From assembly GCA_028622995.1 (NCBI GenBank), contig JAJQJQ010000030.1, positions 1,984,001 to 2,048,000 of the forward strand: 64,000 nucleotides of DNA, given 5' to 3'. Positions within the stretch are counted from its first letter, which is position 1. The number at the start of each line of letters is the position of its first letter. A model generated the notes under the pieces. That model had not been told where the DNA came from and ran no database searches. It was given only the letters and a program-made list of their open reading frames with translations. The stretch comes from Panagrolaimus kolymaensis (lineage: Eukaryota > Nematoda > Chromadorea > Rhabditida > Panagrolaimidae). Shown here one piece after another: positions 12,837-25,700 of the stretch. A program made the translations under genes and the position numbers.

Positions 12837-15800
12837 ATGAAAAAACAAAAAACCTCATCAGTTAGTTTGGGAAATGCAAGTGGTGGACGAATGACTTTAT
12901 CCCATTCAAGTTCCATCGCAAATTCATCATCAGGAACAGGAGGAACATCATCTCCAACCACACGAAGTAATTATCATGGTTTAACTAAAATGGGACATGG
13001 AATGGATATAGAAAAAACTTCCACCGCTATGATAAAGGGACATAAAGTATGCAAATTACAATTACTTAAAAAATGGGAACCCGTATATAAAAGGCTTTCA
13101 TTAAATCAAGAAACAAGGCAATTAGAAATATCCAAATGGGATCCAAATACTATACTTCGAAGTAATAAAGTTACATTGGATTTAAAATGGGTGAAAGAAG
13201 TTCAAACGGTTCATTATAAAACAAATCAAATGATGATAGAAGATAAATGGAAAAAGGATAAAGAAGTTCGAAGATTGGATAGCGAATTATTATTGGATAT
13301 TAGTTATGGCACCAGTTTTGTATTATCTCATTGGATTTTATTGTGTAAGTTTATTTTTTATTGCACAGAGTCTTGCAACGAAAAATTTCAAACTTTTTAT
13401 TTTATTCTAAGCTTGTAAAACTTAATTAAACTTTTCTCACTAAAAAGATGCTGGGCATGTTAATAACGTTTTGGCATTGATTATAAATAATTTTTTTGTT
13501 TTTTTAAAAAGCTTCTTGTCCCTGTGATTCGTTTATAAATAAATGCATGTCTGTTCTTAAAAAAATAAAACAAATTAAAATTTTGCGTTTTTTTTTTGTT
13601 GTTTTGAAAAATTTGGAATTTTTCTAACTTAATTCTTTAAAAAAATTTCATAACCAAATAAAGAAAAGAAAAAAAGAGTTATTAAAATATTCAAAAAAAA
13701 AAAACAAATCAATAAAAAAAGTGTTTTTAATGAAGAAAAAAAAACAACAACTATATTTTTTACTTAATTCTGCTTACGAATGAATGAATGTCTGACTAAC
13801 AAAACAAAAAAAGAGAGATGTTTTATCGATCGTTTTTTTTTAGTTTGTAATTTTTTTTTTCGCCACGGAAAGGCTTTTTTTCCTTTTAAAAGGTTTTTGG
13901 AAAATAAACAAAATAAAAAGGCTGATTTACATGTATCAAAACAAGAGCCAAAAATTTCAGAGATGAGATTTTAAGTTATATCAATAATTTTAATTTGAGA
14001 ATTTTACTTTTAAAAGAATGAAAAACAATTGTTTTTTTTAGTTGAAACTAAAGAAGCCTGTAAATTATGGAATCAAGGAATACATCATTTAATGATGGAA
14101 ACTCAACATGCCTCCCATTATCTTCAAGTAGAACGATGGCTTAAAAAACAATTTCATAGTTTATTAGCTCCTGATGCAACTGGGTATGCCTCAGCAAAAG
14201 TCAAAATAAAATTCCAATATTTTTTTTTCAGAATCACTATGAAACAAATGAAACCATTTGTTCAAACAACTTTACAATATAAAGTTCAATCAAAAGAATT
14301 ACAAGAAATTTCAGAGGTAATAAAACAAATTTTTCAAAAAAGCAATTTTAGTTTGATTTTTTAATATAATTTTTTTGTTTAGAGTGAAATGAGTTTTGAA
14401 CCTTTTACATTAGCTGTACATCGATTATTAAATTTTGATGCATTATTTGAATTGTTATTTACTAAAAAGGTTCAACATATTAATAAACGAATATCGTTGG
14501 AAAATTTTTATGCTTTTTTAAATGGTGATCAACAAGTAAGCCTTTCACTCGTATTTTTTATTCGGATATTTTCGCATTTTTTTTTGTTTCTAAACGCTGA
14601 TTTTGAGAATTAAGAATTTTCGCATCAAAATCTAAAAAGAAAAAATTAACGATCACAAAATATATTTTTAATCCTTAAATTTTTACATTTTCTAAATTCA
14701 ACGTTTTTGAGGTCTCGAAACGAAAATTTAAAAAAGAGTCGTGTTGAGGCTAAAAATTAATTAATAAAACAAAAACTTGCGTTTTTTTTGAATTTGTTTT
14801 TAATTGAATCTTTTGCTAATCCAATAACTTTTTAGGATGAATGGGCAACAAATAAAGAGCAAATAAGTGAATTCCTTCGAGCATATTTGCGCGAAGTCGA
14901 TCCATCTCGAGATTCCATAGATCCATATTTAACTTGCGAAGAATTTATTGATTATTTATTTTCACCCGAAAACTCCATCTTTGATTCAATAAATAATAAA
15001 GTTACTCATGATATGAACCAACCATTAACTAATTATTGGATTGCTTCATCTCATAATACTTATTTAACCGGGGATCAAATTCGATCCGAATCTTCCTTGG
15101 ACGCTTATGCTCGATCGTTGCTTATGGGTTGTCGATGCATCGAACTGGATTGTTGGGATGGAAGTAAAAAAGCTGGAGGAGAATGCAATGACATAGTCAT
15201 CTATCATGGCTACACAATGACGAGCAAATTAAATTTGAGAGATGTACTTTACACAATTCGACATTATGCTTTTGAAACTTCTGAATATCCCGTAATTTTA
15301 TCGATCGAAGATAATTGCTCGGTTCCATTTCAAAAACTTATGGCTCAAGAAATTAAAGAAGCTTTAGGAGATTTTTTGTTGACTTCCCCAATCTCTAAAG
15401 ATGAAAATCATTTGCCTTCACCCGCGGCTTTGAGAAAGAAAATTATTTTAAAACATAAAAAATTACAACTTGAAAATGATAATATTAGTTTGCAAGGGAA
15501 TGATGATGGTAAGTTGAATTGAAATTTGTTTCTGCAATAAAATATTGTTTTTTTTCTTCAAAAATAAATAAGTAAAAAATATTATTTTTAAACAAAGATT
15601 CTTGCAAAACTTTTTTTTTTCGCGTCACAAAAATTTTAGAATATTTTACAAAAGTTTTTGCGTTGAGATTCGGTGTCATGGAATTTTCGGAAGATTTTTT
15701 TAATTTTTAAAATGTTAAATATTAACAATAAACTTGCGAGCTTTATATTTCTCTGAAGCACAAAAGATATATTTAAATTTTTTTTTGTGTGAGACTCCAA

Positions 15801-18800
15801 GACGCAAAATTCTTAAAGCCTTCATATTTAAATTTTTAAATGTGAAAAAACCAAAGATTTTTGATGGGCATGATTGCCACTTTTTTGTCTCACATCGAAG
15901 ACCTTTTAAAATTTTATTAACTTTCGTAGTTAGACTCCCTGGACAACATTTTTTTATGCTTCGTAGCATCATTTTTTTTTATCTTTATTTGATTATTGGT
16001 TTTCAGACGACCAAGATATTCTTTCCAAAGAATGTGTAAAACGTGGAATGCTATATCTTCGAGATAATACTCATTACACTTGGACCAGGCACGTGTTTGT
16101 TTTATTCGATGATAAACTTTGTTATGTCACAAATCCCGTGGATTCGGATGCATTAAATGATGGAAAAGAAGATACCATAAGTCAAGCAGGCGATGAAGAA
16201 AATCAAGATGAAGCTTCATTAAATGGGTTTGGAGTTCGTCCAGAAGAAATGCATGTAACTGAAGAATGGTTTCATGGTAAAATAGATCGAGATTCAAATT
16301 ATTCAAGAAAAATTGCGGTTGAAAGATTGATGGAACAAAAAGAAACAGGCGATGGAGTATTTTTAGTTCGTGAAAGTGCTACATTTATTGGAGATTATAG
16401 TTTATCATTTTTGTGAGTTTCCTTTATCTTTTTTTCTTTCCAAAAATTTGAATTTTTTTGGTTTTAATTTTGAAATGAAAATATTTGGAAAGACTATTTT
16501 TTTCGTTAATTAAAAGTAAAAAATTTTTAAAAAAACTTTTGTGTTAAAAATTCAAAAAAATAGAATGTTTTTTTCTTTAATCTTTTTTCTGTCCAAAAAT
16601 GCAACTTTTTTGTCTCAAAAAAAAATTCTTCAAAATTAGAATATTTATTATAATTTAATTTTGCAGGCAAGAAGGTCACGTGCATCATGTTCGAATTAAA
16701 ACTAAAATGATAAAAGGAGAAAAGAGATTTTATTTTTTTGAACAAAAATCCATGGATACTCTTTATGAATTAATTTCATATTACACCAAGCATGCGTTGG
16801 CAACAGAGAAATTTAAAACATATTTAATTACTCCTTGCCCCCAACCTCAGCCACATTTGGATCAACCATGGTTTTCGGATAAAGCGGATAAACAACGAGC
16901 TGAAGAATTGCTAAATACTTTAAACGAAGATGGAGCATATTTAATTCGATATTCTTCTTCAGATCCAAAAGTGTTTGTTTTATCCCTCAGAGTTGAAGGA
17001 GAAATATGGCATTATCGATTAAAACGCGATGGTCGAATATTTGTTGTAAATCAAACAGTTTTTGAAAATTTAAATCAAATCGTTGATTATTATTCTCAAC
17101 ATGCTTTTGTTCGAGGTGTATCTCTTCGTTTCCCCGTAAATGAACGAAATGTAGGCCAATTTGCTCAAGCTGATCCAAATAATGCCGCTGGCGGGTTTTA
17201 TCTCGATTTATCAGATTTGGATAAAGAAGTTGAAGCCATTGCCCTTCATGCATATTCTGGACCAGATTCATCATATTTAAGTTTTCCAGTAAATGCAGTA
17301 ATAAAAGTTATAAGAAAAAATACTAATTTAAATAATATGTGGATGGGAAGGTATGAACATGCCACAGGTTTATTCCCACCTGAAGTGGTTAAAGAATTAA
17401 GTAGTAATATGGGAAATGGAACGAGTGAAGCTGTCAGTCATTTTACTATTGAATTAGCTGATACAAGTATTGAAAAAGTAAGTAAAAAAAATTTCTAAAT
17501 AATCCCGAAAATAAAAAAAACATAGGCAATCGTTTTATGGAATTTAAAAACAAAAAATAAAATCTTTTTTTGTATTAACACGAAGACTTTTGTCCCGACG
17601 CTAAATCCAATTTTATTTTTTAATTTTTGGGCTTTAAAGATGATACGTAGCAATATTAATAATGTTTTTAAATTATTTTAAAAAAATGTTTAAAAAATTC
17701 CAAGATTTAAATTTACAAAATCGCTGTCTTGAAGGGATAATTTTCGAAATCATAAGTTTTGTATTTTTTAAACATAAAAATTAAACGATTTTCAACTAAA
17801 TTTTAGCAAACTTTCAAAGCTGCTAAAAAGTTTTAATCTGTATAAAAAATACTTTAAACTCCGAATTTTTTTTTTTCAGTGGCAAAGCGACAATAAACCA
17901 TATGCAATAAGAATATCTGGTGCAGGACATTGGAATACCAATGAATGGATTTTAGCGGCGGATAGTGAAAAAGAAATGTTGGAATGGTATGCAAATATGA
18001 GAGAAAAAGCGGTTCAAGCAACTTCGTTGAAATTTATAAATATTAAAAAAGAAAAAACTCAACGAATTGCAGTGGAACTTTCAAATTTGGTTGTATACTG
18101 TCAAGCTTCAGCATTTAATCCAAATTTTATGAAGGAATCAAAATTTTATGAAATGTGTTCACTTTCTGAAACCAAACATGATAAATTAATTGAAAAGGGT
18201 TTATTACTTTTTAACACGCGGCACTTGTCTCGAGTTTATCCCCAAGCTTCAAGGTTGACTTCAACAAATTTTATGCCTGTGGCAATGTGGAACACGGGTT
18301 GCCATATGGTCGCCCTAAATTATCAAACAGCGGATAAACCAATGCAGCTAAATCAAGGAAAATTTACAGCGAATGGTCGTTGCGGGTATATTCTCAAACC
18401 TCCATATCTCATGGATGAAACTTTCCGAATCGATAATGCCGACACGGTTATAGGAAATTTTCCAATAAAATTAACGATTGAAATAACTTCGGGAAGACAA
18501 TTATCTCGAAACGATAAATCTAAAGGTATTTGTTCACCGTTTGTGGATATCGAAGTTGTGGGACTTCCATTTGATTGTAACAGTTATCGAACCACGTCCA
18601 TTTCTTCAAATGGATTAAATCCAGTTTGGAGGCAATCATTCACATTTAAAATTGTTTGTCCTGAAATTGCCTTACTTAAATTTTATGTGGAAGATGGAGA
18701 TTTTGTTGGAGCTAAAAGTGATCCATTTATTGGCCAAGCTGTTTATCCAGTGGATTGCCTCAGAGGTGGATATCGATCTGTGCCTTTGCTAAATCAATCG

Positions 18801-19394
18801 GCGGAACCTCAAGAACTTTCAGCTTTACTGGTTAACGTTGATATTGAGTAAGTAGTTTCGATAAAATTTGAACTAACATAATTTAATTGAGAGTAATCAA
18901 AAAGTGGCAATAATTTTTCTTTTTTTGTTACTCTCACTCATTTCGTTGATAGTAATAAAAAATTGACAATAATTTAAATTTTCATGTTACTATCATTCGA
19001 TTGACAGTAATTAAAAATATACAATAATTTAACGATTTTTGATACTACCATTCAATATTTTTTTAGACCCTTGAAACATCCTGGAACTAAAATCCTCCAA
19101 CCTCATTATCAACTTCAAGCAGGTCGAACCGTGCATGGCCAACCCGGATATTGTCAAAGAAGTATGAGTGCATCATCAGCTTTCCATTATAATACTTCCA
19201 TTGATCTCCTCCATTCACCTTTACCTACATCACCTCATTCTCCATCAACTTTATCAACACATTCAGCGCCAAATTCAGGTAGAAAACTTTCGATGCAAGC
19301 TCGAAATCCAAGCATGGAATCAAATGATTCAACTTCAACAAATGGAACAATAAAAAAAGATGGAATGTTTAAAAAATTCTTTAAAAGAAAATAA
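12837..19394 (+). CDS. plc-3: Phosphoinositide phospholipase C-gamma, copy 1
   Basis: Exons: 12837-13344, 14042-14183, 14232-14316, 14383-14535, 14836-15508, 16007-16412, 16667-17477, 17880-18847, 19067-19394; all phases agree, giving 1357 aa (vertebrate PLC-gamma is about 1290). The enzyme hydrolyses PIP2 to IP3 and diacylglycerol at the plasma membrane, downstream of tyrosine kinases. Domain order: N-terminal PH-like region, EF-hand-like region (about 245-340), X box (about 345-500, with catalytic SSHNTY, ELDCWDG and YHGYT), linker with N-SH2 (about 605-705, FLVRES) and C-SH2 (about 723-820), SH3 (about 843-900), second half of the split PH domain (about 930-965), Y box (about 985-1110) and C2 (about 1123-1245). 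The order X-SH2-SH2-SH3-Y identifies the gamma class. A Ser-rich tail of about 105 aa follows C2. The symbol follows the C. elegans PLC-gamma name. A paralog with identical intron positions lies at 40088-45261. Confidence 0.95.
18886..19054. repeat. Three tandem hairpin-forming units in PLC-gamma intron 8
   Basis: Three units begin at 18889, 18948 and 19003 (periods 59 and 55 bp), each containing CAATAATTT. Unit 1 has arms GAGAGTAA (18889-18896) and TTACTCTC (18928-18935). Unit 2 has GATAGTAA (18948-18955) and TTACTATC (18987-18994), so the arms changed together. Unit 3 (GACAGTAA at 19003; GATACTACC at 19041-19049) pairs only partly. The array ends just before the 3' splice site at 19066. Confidence 0.75.
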
Positions 19395-20129
19395 AATTTA
19401 TTTTAAAAAAAACTAGTCTCAATTTTTTAAAAATCTTTAATATATTTAATTTTTAAAAACTTAAATTATAATATTTTGATTGACTCGATTTACTATTTAA
19501 TTATTATTATTTTTATTTCTAAATTAAAAAAAGAGATTCTTGCCGTTTTAATTAATTAAATATTTATTTATTATTTGTTTGTGAAAAATAATAAAATTAA
19601 AAATAATACGATTGATTTTATAAACATTAATTTAATGACGACTATGACTTAAAAAATTTCCAATATCGCAAAGAGAAATAAAAATCGTTTGTAAATAATT
19701 TCTAAATAACAAAATATATAAAACGTGATATAAAAAAAGTTATGTAATAAAAAAGTTGGAATGCTTTTTTTGTTGCACAAAGCTTCTTCATAAAAACACA
19801 GTCACAATTTCATGCAATTGACAACAAAAAAAAATTTAATAAGTGAAAAAGAATTGATTTTTTTCTTAAAAAAGTTTTGAGTTATTTTTTATTTCTTTTC
19901 TTTTGCTCAGATTTAAAGTAGAAAAGTTTGATATGATTAGTGTCGAAATTTCTCAGCAAAGTTTTTTATTTATTTAATAAATAGCCATGTTTTTGAGCCA
20001 ATTTATTTTTTGCCCCGCCTCGTACCTACTAAAATTTGGATGAGTTTCGAGGCTTCCAGCCATGCCATGTCGCCTAATCGTGATGTATTTAATAATTATT
20101 TATTAATTCTTATTTTTCAAGCCATCAAA
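19395..20129. other. Intergenic, no gene seen
   Basis: AT-rich spacer between PLC-gamma copy 1 and the next plus-strand gene. Its 5' part should carry the PLC-gamma 3' UTR. An open stretch at 20010-20129 runs into the next gene in frame; it begins with an AT-poor peptide frame and could be an alternative N terminus. Confidence 0.5.
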
Positions 20130-20890
20130 ATGTCATCCATTAATCGTGATATTATAACCCAAATTTTTTATAAAATTCTCACGAATTATCTTGATCATAA
20201 AGATGTTGAATTTTTGACAAAGTTTATATTAGCTGGAAAATATGAGATGAATCTTGTTATGGAACATTTTAGTAACATAGAGAAAATCATTATTCAATCC
20301 GATGGAATTAAATGTTTCTTCAAAAAGTTTGTAAGTTTTTTAAATTTCGATATTGCTGCAAATAAATAGTTTTTGTTTATGTTTGCTTTATTTTTTAGGA
20401 CACCCATGAAGAAAGTTGTTATATTATTATTCCATTTAATTCTTTATTGTTGAAAATTGTTAGTTCCATTATATATCCAAAGCTAGATGAAAAAATTCTT
20501 CATAATTCTCTTAATGGTTGGTATGAATATAATGAAATAAGAATTTTAACAAAATTTATGCGAATTGGTGAAAAACCATGCAACATCGTATTAAACTATT
20601 TTTATGACAGTATGAATAAAATTGATGTACAAGCTTATGGAATTTCAGTTTTTCTCAATTGTAATGTAAGCTTTTATACGTTTCACAACCATGAAAGCAC
20701 ATATTCAAATTTTCAGCTATGTAAAAAGGAAGAAGGTTATTGGATTCGATATGATTCACCTTTGTTAAAAGCTCTTTTGCCTGTTATTAGTGCATTAATG
20801 AATAAAATAACTTTTAAATATTATTGTTCTGAAATAATATCTGAATTCGATTTTGATAAACTCTTTCAAAAAAGCAAATCAAACGTTTAA
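20130..20890 (+). CDS. Unknown protein with two internal repeats
   Basis: Exons: 20130-20330, 20399-20665, 20717-20890; 213 aa. The second intron (51 nt) is in frame and open, but has good splice sites (GTAAGC, TTTTCAG) and interrupts the repeat logically. Two repeats are visible: the first centred on EFLTKFILAGKYEMNLVMEHF, the second on RILTKFMRIGEKPCNIVLNYF, each followed by a Tyr/Gly-containing stretch (SDGIKCFF; AYGISVFL), an intron, then a hydrophobic segment. Introns sit at the same place in both repeats, supporting internal duplication of an exon pair. No signal peptide or TM segment. It somewhat resembles the F-box-like families common in these nematodes but no F-box is clear. Start chosen at 20130; an upstream in-frame start at 20010 cannot be excluded. 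Confidence 0.6.
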
Positions 20891-21308
20891 CTATATATTC
20901 TATTAAAAATACTTGGCAAAATTCATCTCAATAAAAAGTTCGAAGGTGCAATCTAACTCGAGAATCTTTGATGACGAAAGTGGTGCACCTTTGGAGGCGT
21001 ATTCTTCCGGTTCAGCTTATAAATTATGCATTTATTTTTTCTTCTTGTAATCAGCAGCGATGGGTGCAGTGTACAATCTCAATTTTTGACATCAATCATT
21101 ATATTTTTCTTCATTTTTTTTCATTGAATAAACGACGACAACCAAATTTTTATCAGAGCAAAAGCAAAATAAACAAAATTTTATTTTTTTATGGGTTTGC
21201 CTCTTTGATTTAATTTTTATCACGTTTCTGTACATAAATTTTCTTTATATATAAAAATGATGAGAATCATCCTTTTATTTTGTCTTTACTTTGTTGTTTC
21301 ATAGAAAA
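20891..21308. other. Intergenic, no gene seen
   Basis: AT-rich spacer of about 420 bp between two plus-strand genes; no conserved element recognised. Confidence 0.5.
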
Positions 21309-22607
21309 ATGAAAACATTTCTTTTAATTTCAATACTTTTTGGCGCAGCAACTATTAGCAGCCAAACTACACCTCCTCGACGTTGTGATGAAATCCAAAT
21401 AGACTGGGTTGTTTCCCTCGATGGAAATAATAGCTTTCAAATTTACGCGACTCTTCAAGTATCTATCATAAATCAACAAAATTATATTACAATTTCAAAT
21501 TTTTCTTCTCAAACTTTTGAAGGACAATATTATTTTGATTTTGCTTGCTTTGCAATAAATGATACTATATTATGCCCAAATAATTTTACGGATGATGGAT
21601 TTGGGTATTTATTTGGAAATGTTACTTACGCCTTATGGGCCCATCAAACGGGACATAATACAACTATACCATTAATGGATTTAGATCCACTTTACACAGG
21701 AATTGTGGATGAAGGAAGTTTTACTGAAATTTATGGGGCTATGTTTACACAAGAAAATAGATGCTTTACAAATACTACACTAGGAGGTATGAAGCTTATG
21801 AATATCGCCTATTAAAATTTTTTAAAGTGGAGTTCTGAAAAATTGGAGCAACTTTTTTGTTTTGTTTGGAGCTTTGGCAAAAAAAAAAAAAAAATACCCG
21901 CTTCAAAAATAAGTTTTGAGAAATTTGATTTAAAAAAAAGTTTAGTTAAATTTTATTTTTGAGTTTGTTTCAGACTTACAATTTGGAAACGGCACCCAAT
22001 GTTGCACATCCTTTAAACCCATTAAAGAAGCTCAAATAAATTCTCGATGTAAATCATTTAACAGTCGAACAACCGTTTATAATGCTGATGAAAATTACAG
22101 TATTTATGCAACATCCAAAATTATTTATCAATTAAATAATGATTCGACGATTTCATTTGAATCAGAATTTATTGCTTCAGAAGATTTAAGCGTTGAATAT
22201 GATTATAATGATAATTATATTTGTGATGGGTATGTTTATTGTTAAAAACTAAAATACAATATATTTATTTTTGCTCTAAATTAATCAAAATTTCTTAAGA
22301 AAAAAAAGCCATTAAAAAAATTGAATCATTTTATTTTTTTAGATTTCATTCCCACAACATAAATTGTAGTTTTCCAATTTCAAGCGAAAATAGTAAAATA
22401 TTTTTACAAATGTCAACTCGAAATGGCACATCTCAATATGAATTTTATATTCCAATTGCTCGTCTAATTTTAAGGGATGGACAAGCTTTGATTGAAGAAG
22501 GCCAAACATATACTCCAAATTCAGAATGCTCATATTTAAGTGAACAATTAAATTCACACCATTTTTCGACAAGTCAATTTTGTTGTTCGGAATTTGAAAG
22601 TTTTTAA
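21309..22607 (+). CDS. Secreted N-glycosylated protein, unknown family
   Basis: Exons: 21309-21786, 21974-22229, 22343-22607 with consistent phases (1, 2); 332 aa. The first residues form a classic signal peptide (KTFLLISILFGAATISS), cleavage expected near residue 20. The mature chain has about ten Cys and many N-X-S/T sequons (NNS, NFS, NDT, NFT, NVT, NTT, NDS), and no TM segment, so a secreted glycoprotein is inferred. The start at 21309 gives the signal peptide directly; the frame is open upstream without another ATG. It converges on the receptor tyrosine kinase gene with only about 150 bp between stop codons. No family recognised. A ligand role for the neighbouring receptor is only a position-based guess. 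Confidence 0.75.
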
Positions 22608-22760
22608 AACAAAAACTTTTTCAATTTTTTTTTGTGAATAAAAAATTAAACTCTAATTTTAATCATTATTTTGATCACAAAAGGCACAACAACAAAAAAA
22701 GCTTTTTTATTATTATGAAATTTTTCTTTATATTCTTATTCATTTATACAAACATTTTTA

Positions 22761-25700
22761 TCATACGCTTCTTTCAATCAATTTTACATAACCATAATTT
22801 TTATTTGAATCCTCAAGAAATGAAGTTAAAGTATCAACTAATTCTTCAAAAGTTCGACGTTGAATGGGATCTTCGTTCCAACAATTTTCCATTATTTCAT
22901 AACTAAAATTTTGAGAATTTTGTTACAGGAAAAAAAACTTTTTTGTTTAAAAAAATGGCTTACATTTCATTCGGGCATATTTCGGGTTGATCTAATCTAT
23001 TTCCATCTAATAAATGTTCTAACAACATTTCAGCTTCAATTTCTTTAAATGGAATTTTTCCTTGACTGTACCTTAAAATTTAAATGGAGTATTAATTTAA
23101 ATCAGTTTCAAACTTAATAATAGCTTTACATTTCGTATAATACAACACCAAAAGACCATCTAAAAAAGAAAATTTTATTCGTACCTAAAAATTAAAAATT
23201 CAAATAACTAACATATCCGTTTTAAAATTAAATTCTCGATTTTTTAAGGATTCTATTGCTAACCATTTAACTGGAAGTCGAATTGATTCAGATGTTATCG
23301 TTTTCTGAGCCTTGTCCTCTAATTGTAAACATAATCCAAAATCACTTATCTATAAAAAATATTTTTAGAAATGTAATAACTATGTTTTTAAAAATATTTT
23401 TTGGACATCCTAAAGTGTGTTGAAAGATATCATCATACCCTAGCACTGTCATCGTCATCAATTAAAATATTTCTTGCTGCTAAATCTCGATGAATTATTC
23501 CTTTCGAAACTAAAAAATCCTAAAATTTAATTAAAAATTTTTTTAGTATAATAAAACTTTTCGATTTACCATTCCGCGGGCAATTTGCCAAGAAAAAATA
23601 TTTAATGTTTTAACTTCGACTGTCTGAGTTTTAACGTATTTAAGCAAGTCGCAATTTGGATAGTATTCCAAAACCAAACACATCGGCTGTTGATTTGTAA
23701 TGCAACCAAACATAGTTATTATATTTTCATGGCCATTTAAAAGTTTTGTCTAGAAAAATTTTTATTTTAAAGGGCAGAAAACGTGAAAACAAACTAATGA
23801 AATTTCTTTTAAAAATTCTTCCTAAAACAATAAATATTAAATTTAGAAAAATCAAAAAATATGCTAAATTTTACTTTGGTCAAATCGCTAGCATATTTTG
23901 GAATTCTTTTAATTGCAACATCAAATAAATAAATATTTTCCAAAATTGTGATATTTAAATTTCGTCTTCTCATAATTTCATCATAATTTTTTGGTTTTTC
24001 TTTTAATTTTCCTTTAAGAACTTCCGCAAAAGCTCCTGAACCAAGTTTTTCATCCATTAAAATTATTTTATCCCAAGTTAATTCCCAGTTTTCAGATGGA
24101 ACAATTTTAGTTGGAAAATGTGGGAACAAATTTAAAAGTTTCATTTTGCTTGCAATGCTCGAAGGCATACGTTTAGCTCTCATCAGTCGACGCTTTCGAT
24201 AAAAATATATAAAAATACCAATAAGAAGTAATAAAATTGCCAGGGGTACTGTAATAAATATGACAAACAGATTTTTCTTTTTATGTTCTAAACTTTTTAA
24301 TAATTATTTTTAGCAATTTTTATTCTTATATAGGAACTACTTACTTTCCGCTAATGGAGTAGTACTAATCGAAGTTGGCAATAAAGAAGAAGAAGAAGAA
24401 GATTTTGGCGCTGATGTTGAAAAAGAAGAAAATAAAGTTGTTGAAATTTCTGATGTTGTTGTCATTTCGATTATTGTTGTCGTTTGAAGAGTCCGTCGTC
24501 GTCGCTCACATCCTGAATTTGGACTTGAAACACAAGTATAAGATATAATTTCAGTTAAATCAACTAATAAGCTTTTTTTCGTAAAATTTATATAACTTTC
24601 ATAAGCGTCGGAATTAAATACAGCGAAATACCAAGTATAGTTGTGATTATAGTTTGGGTTATAATTGGGCCCAAATGGACTGAATTCACTTAGATATAAA
24701 ATTTCAATGTTTTTTGAATAAAAATCTGTTAATAAAATAATTTGTAATGTATCTTGAAAAGAATAACGATTCATAATTAATTCCATTCGAGCTGACATTT
24801 CTTCATCATTTTCATCGTAAGTTTCTAAATGCATATTTAATATAGTTTTAGCATTTTTTGTGAGTCCGTCGTCGTCTTACCCCCATAAATTTCTGTTTGA
24901 TTTATAGTTATGTTACTAATATATTCACTTAATTCTTCCAGAGTAGTCAATACAGGACTTTCTTCTCTGCTTGAAACGACTATTTTAACCCACAATGCAG
25001 AACCATTATTGTCATTCATCCAATCATTGGTAGTATTAATTAAATTATTAGAAATTATTTTTAAATTTTCTTCTGAAATATTCAATGATAAAGCTAAAAC
25101 GTAATATATTCTTTTTTTAATATAAACGCAATCTATATTTTGATTCTTCAAACATTGATTATAGTTTTCAGTATTGAATGGAGATAAACAAAAAACAAAA
25201 TTATCTAAACAATTATAATTTGGAATATAAAACAAAATACTATTTTCTATATATCCATAATACTTTTGTAATTGGAAAAATGTAAGATCTTCTCTTCCCA
25301 TGAGAAATACAGAAAAATTACTGCATGAATTAATAAAAGTTTTAGCAAAAGTCTGTAAAACAAAAACTATATTGAAAGCTAACAAAAGAAAAAAGACAAT
25401 AAAGTAGGAGGCATGGCTCGAGGTTCTAAGGCCCAAAAATATGGGCTCTGAGCTATACCTACAACAACAGTGTCGTATTTTCACGGGTTTTTTTTATCTA
25501 ATATCGCTAGTTTTGTTTGGCTAGTGTTATAAAAAGCTTTTTTAATTTTAAGCTGACAGCAACTTACATTATGCTTTTTAAAATCCATGATACGATTTGT
25601 AAATAAAATAACAGAATTCATGTTACATTCAAAATTTTCAGCTAATGAAAAAAATGGATTTGTGCCATTAATAAATCTGTTAATTGTTAATGAATTTTCA

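Noticed and set aside
22634..23048. Plus-strand frames downstream of the secreted glycoprotein
   Set aside because: Antisense to the RTK kinase exons.
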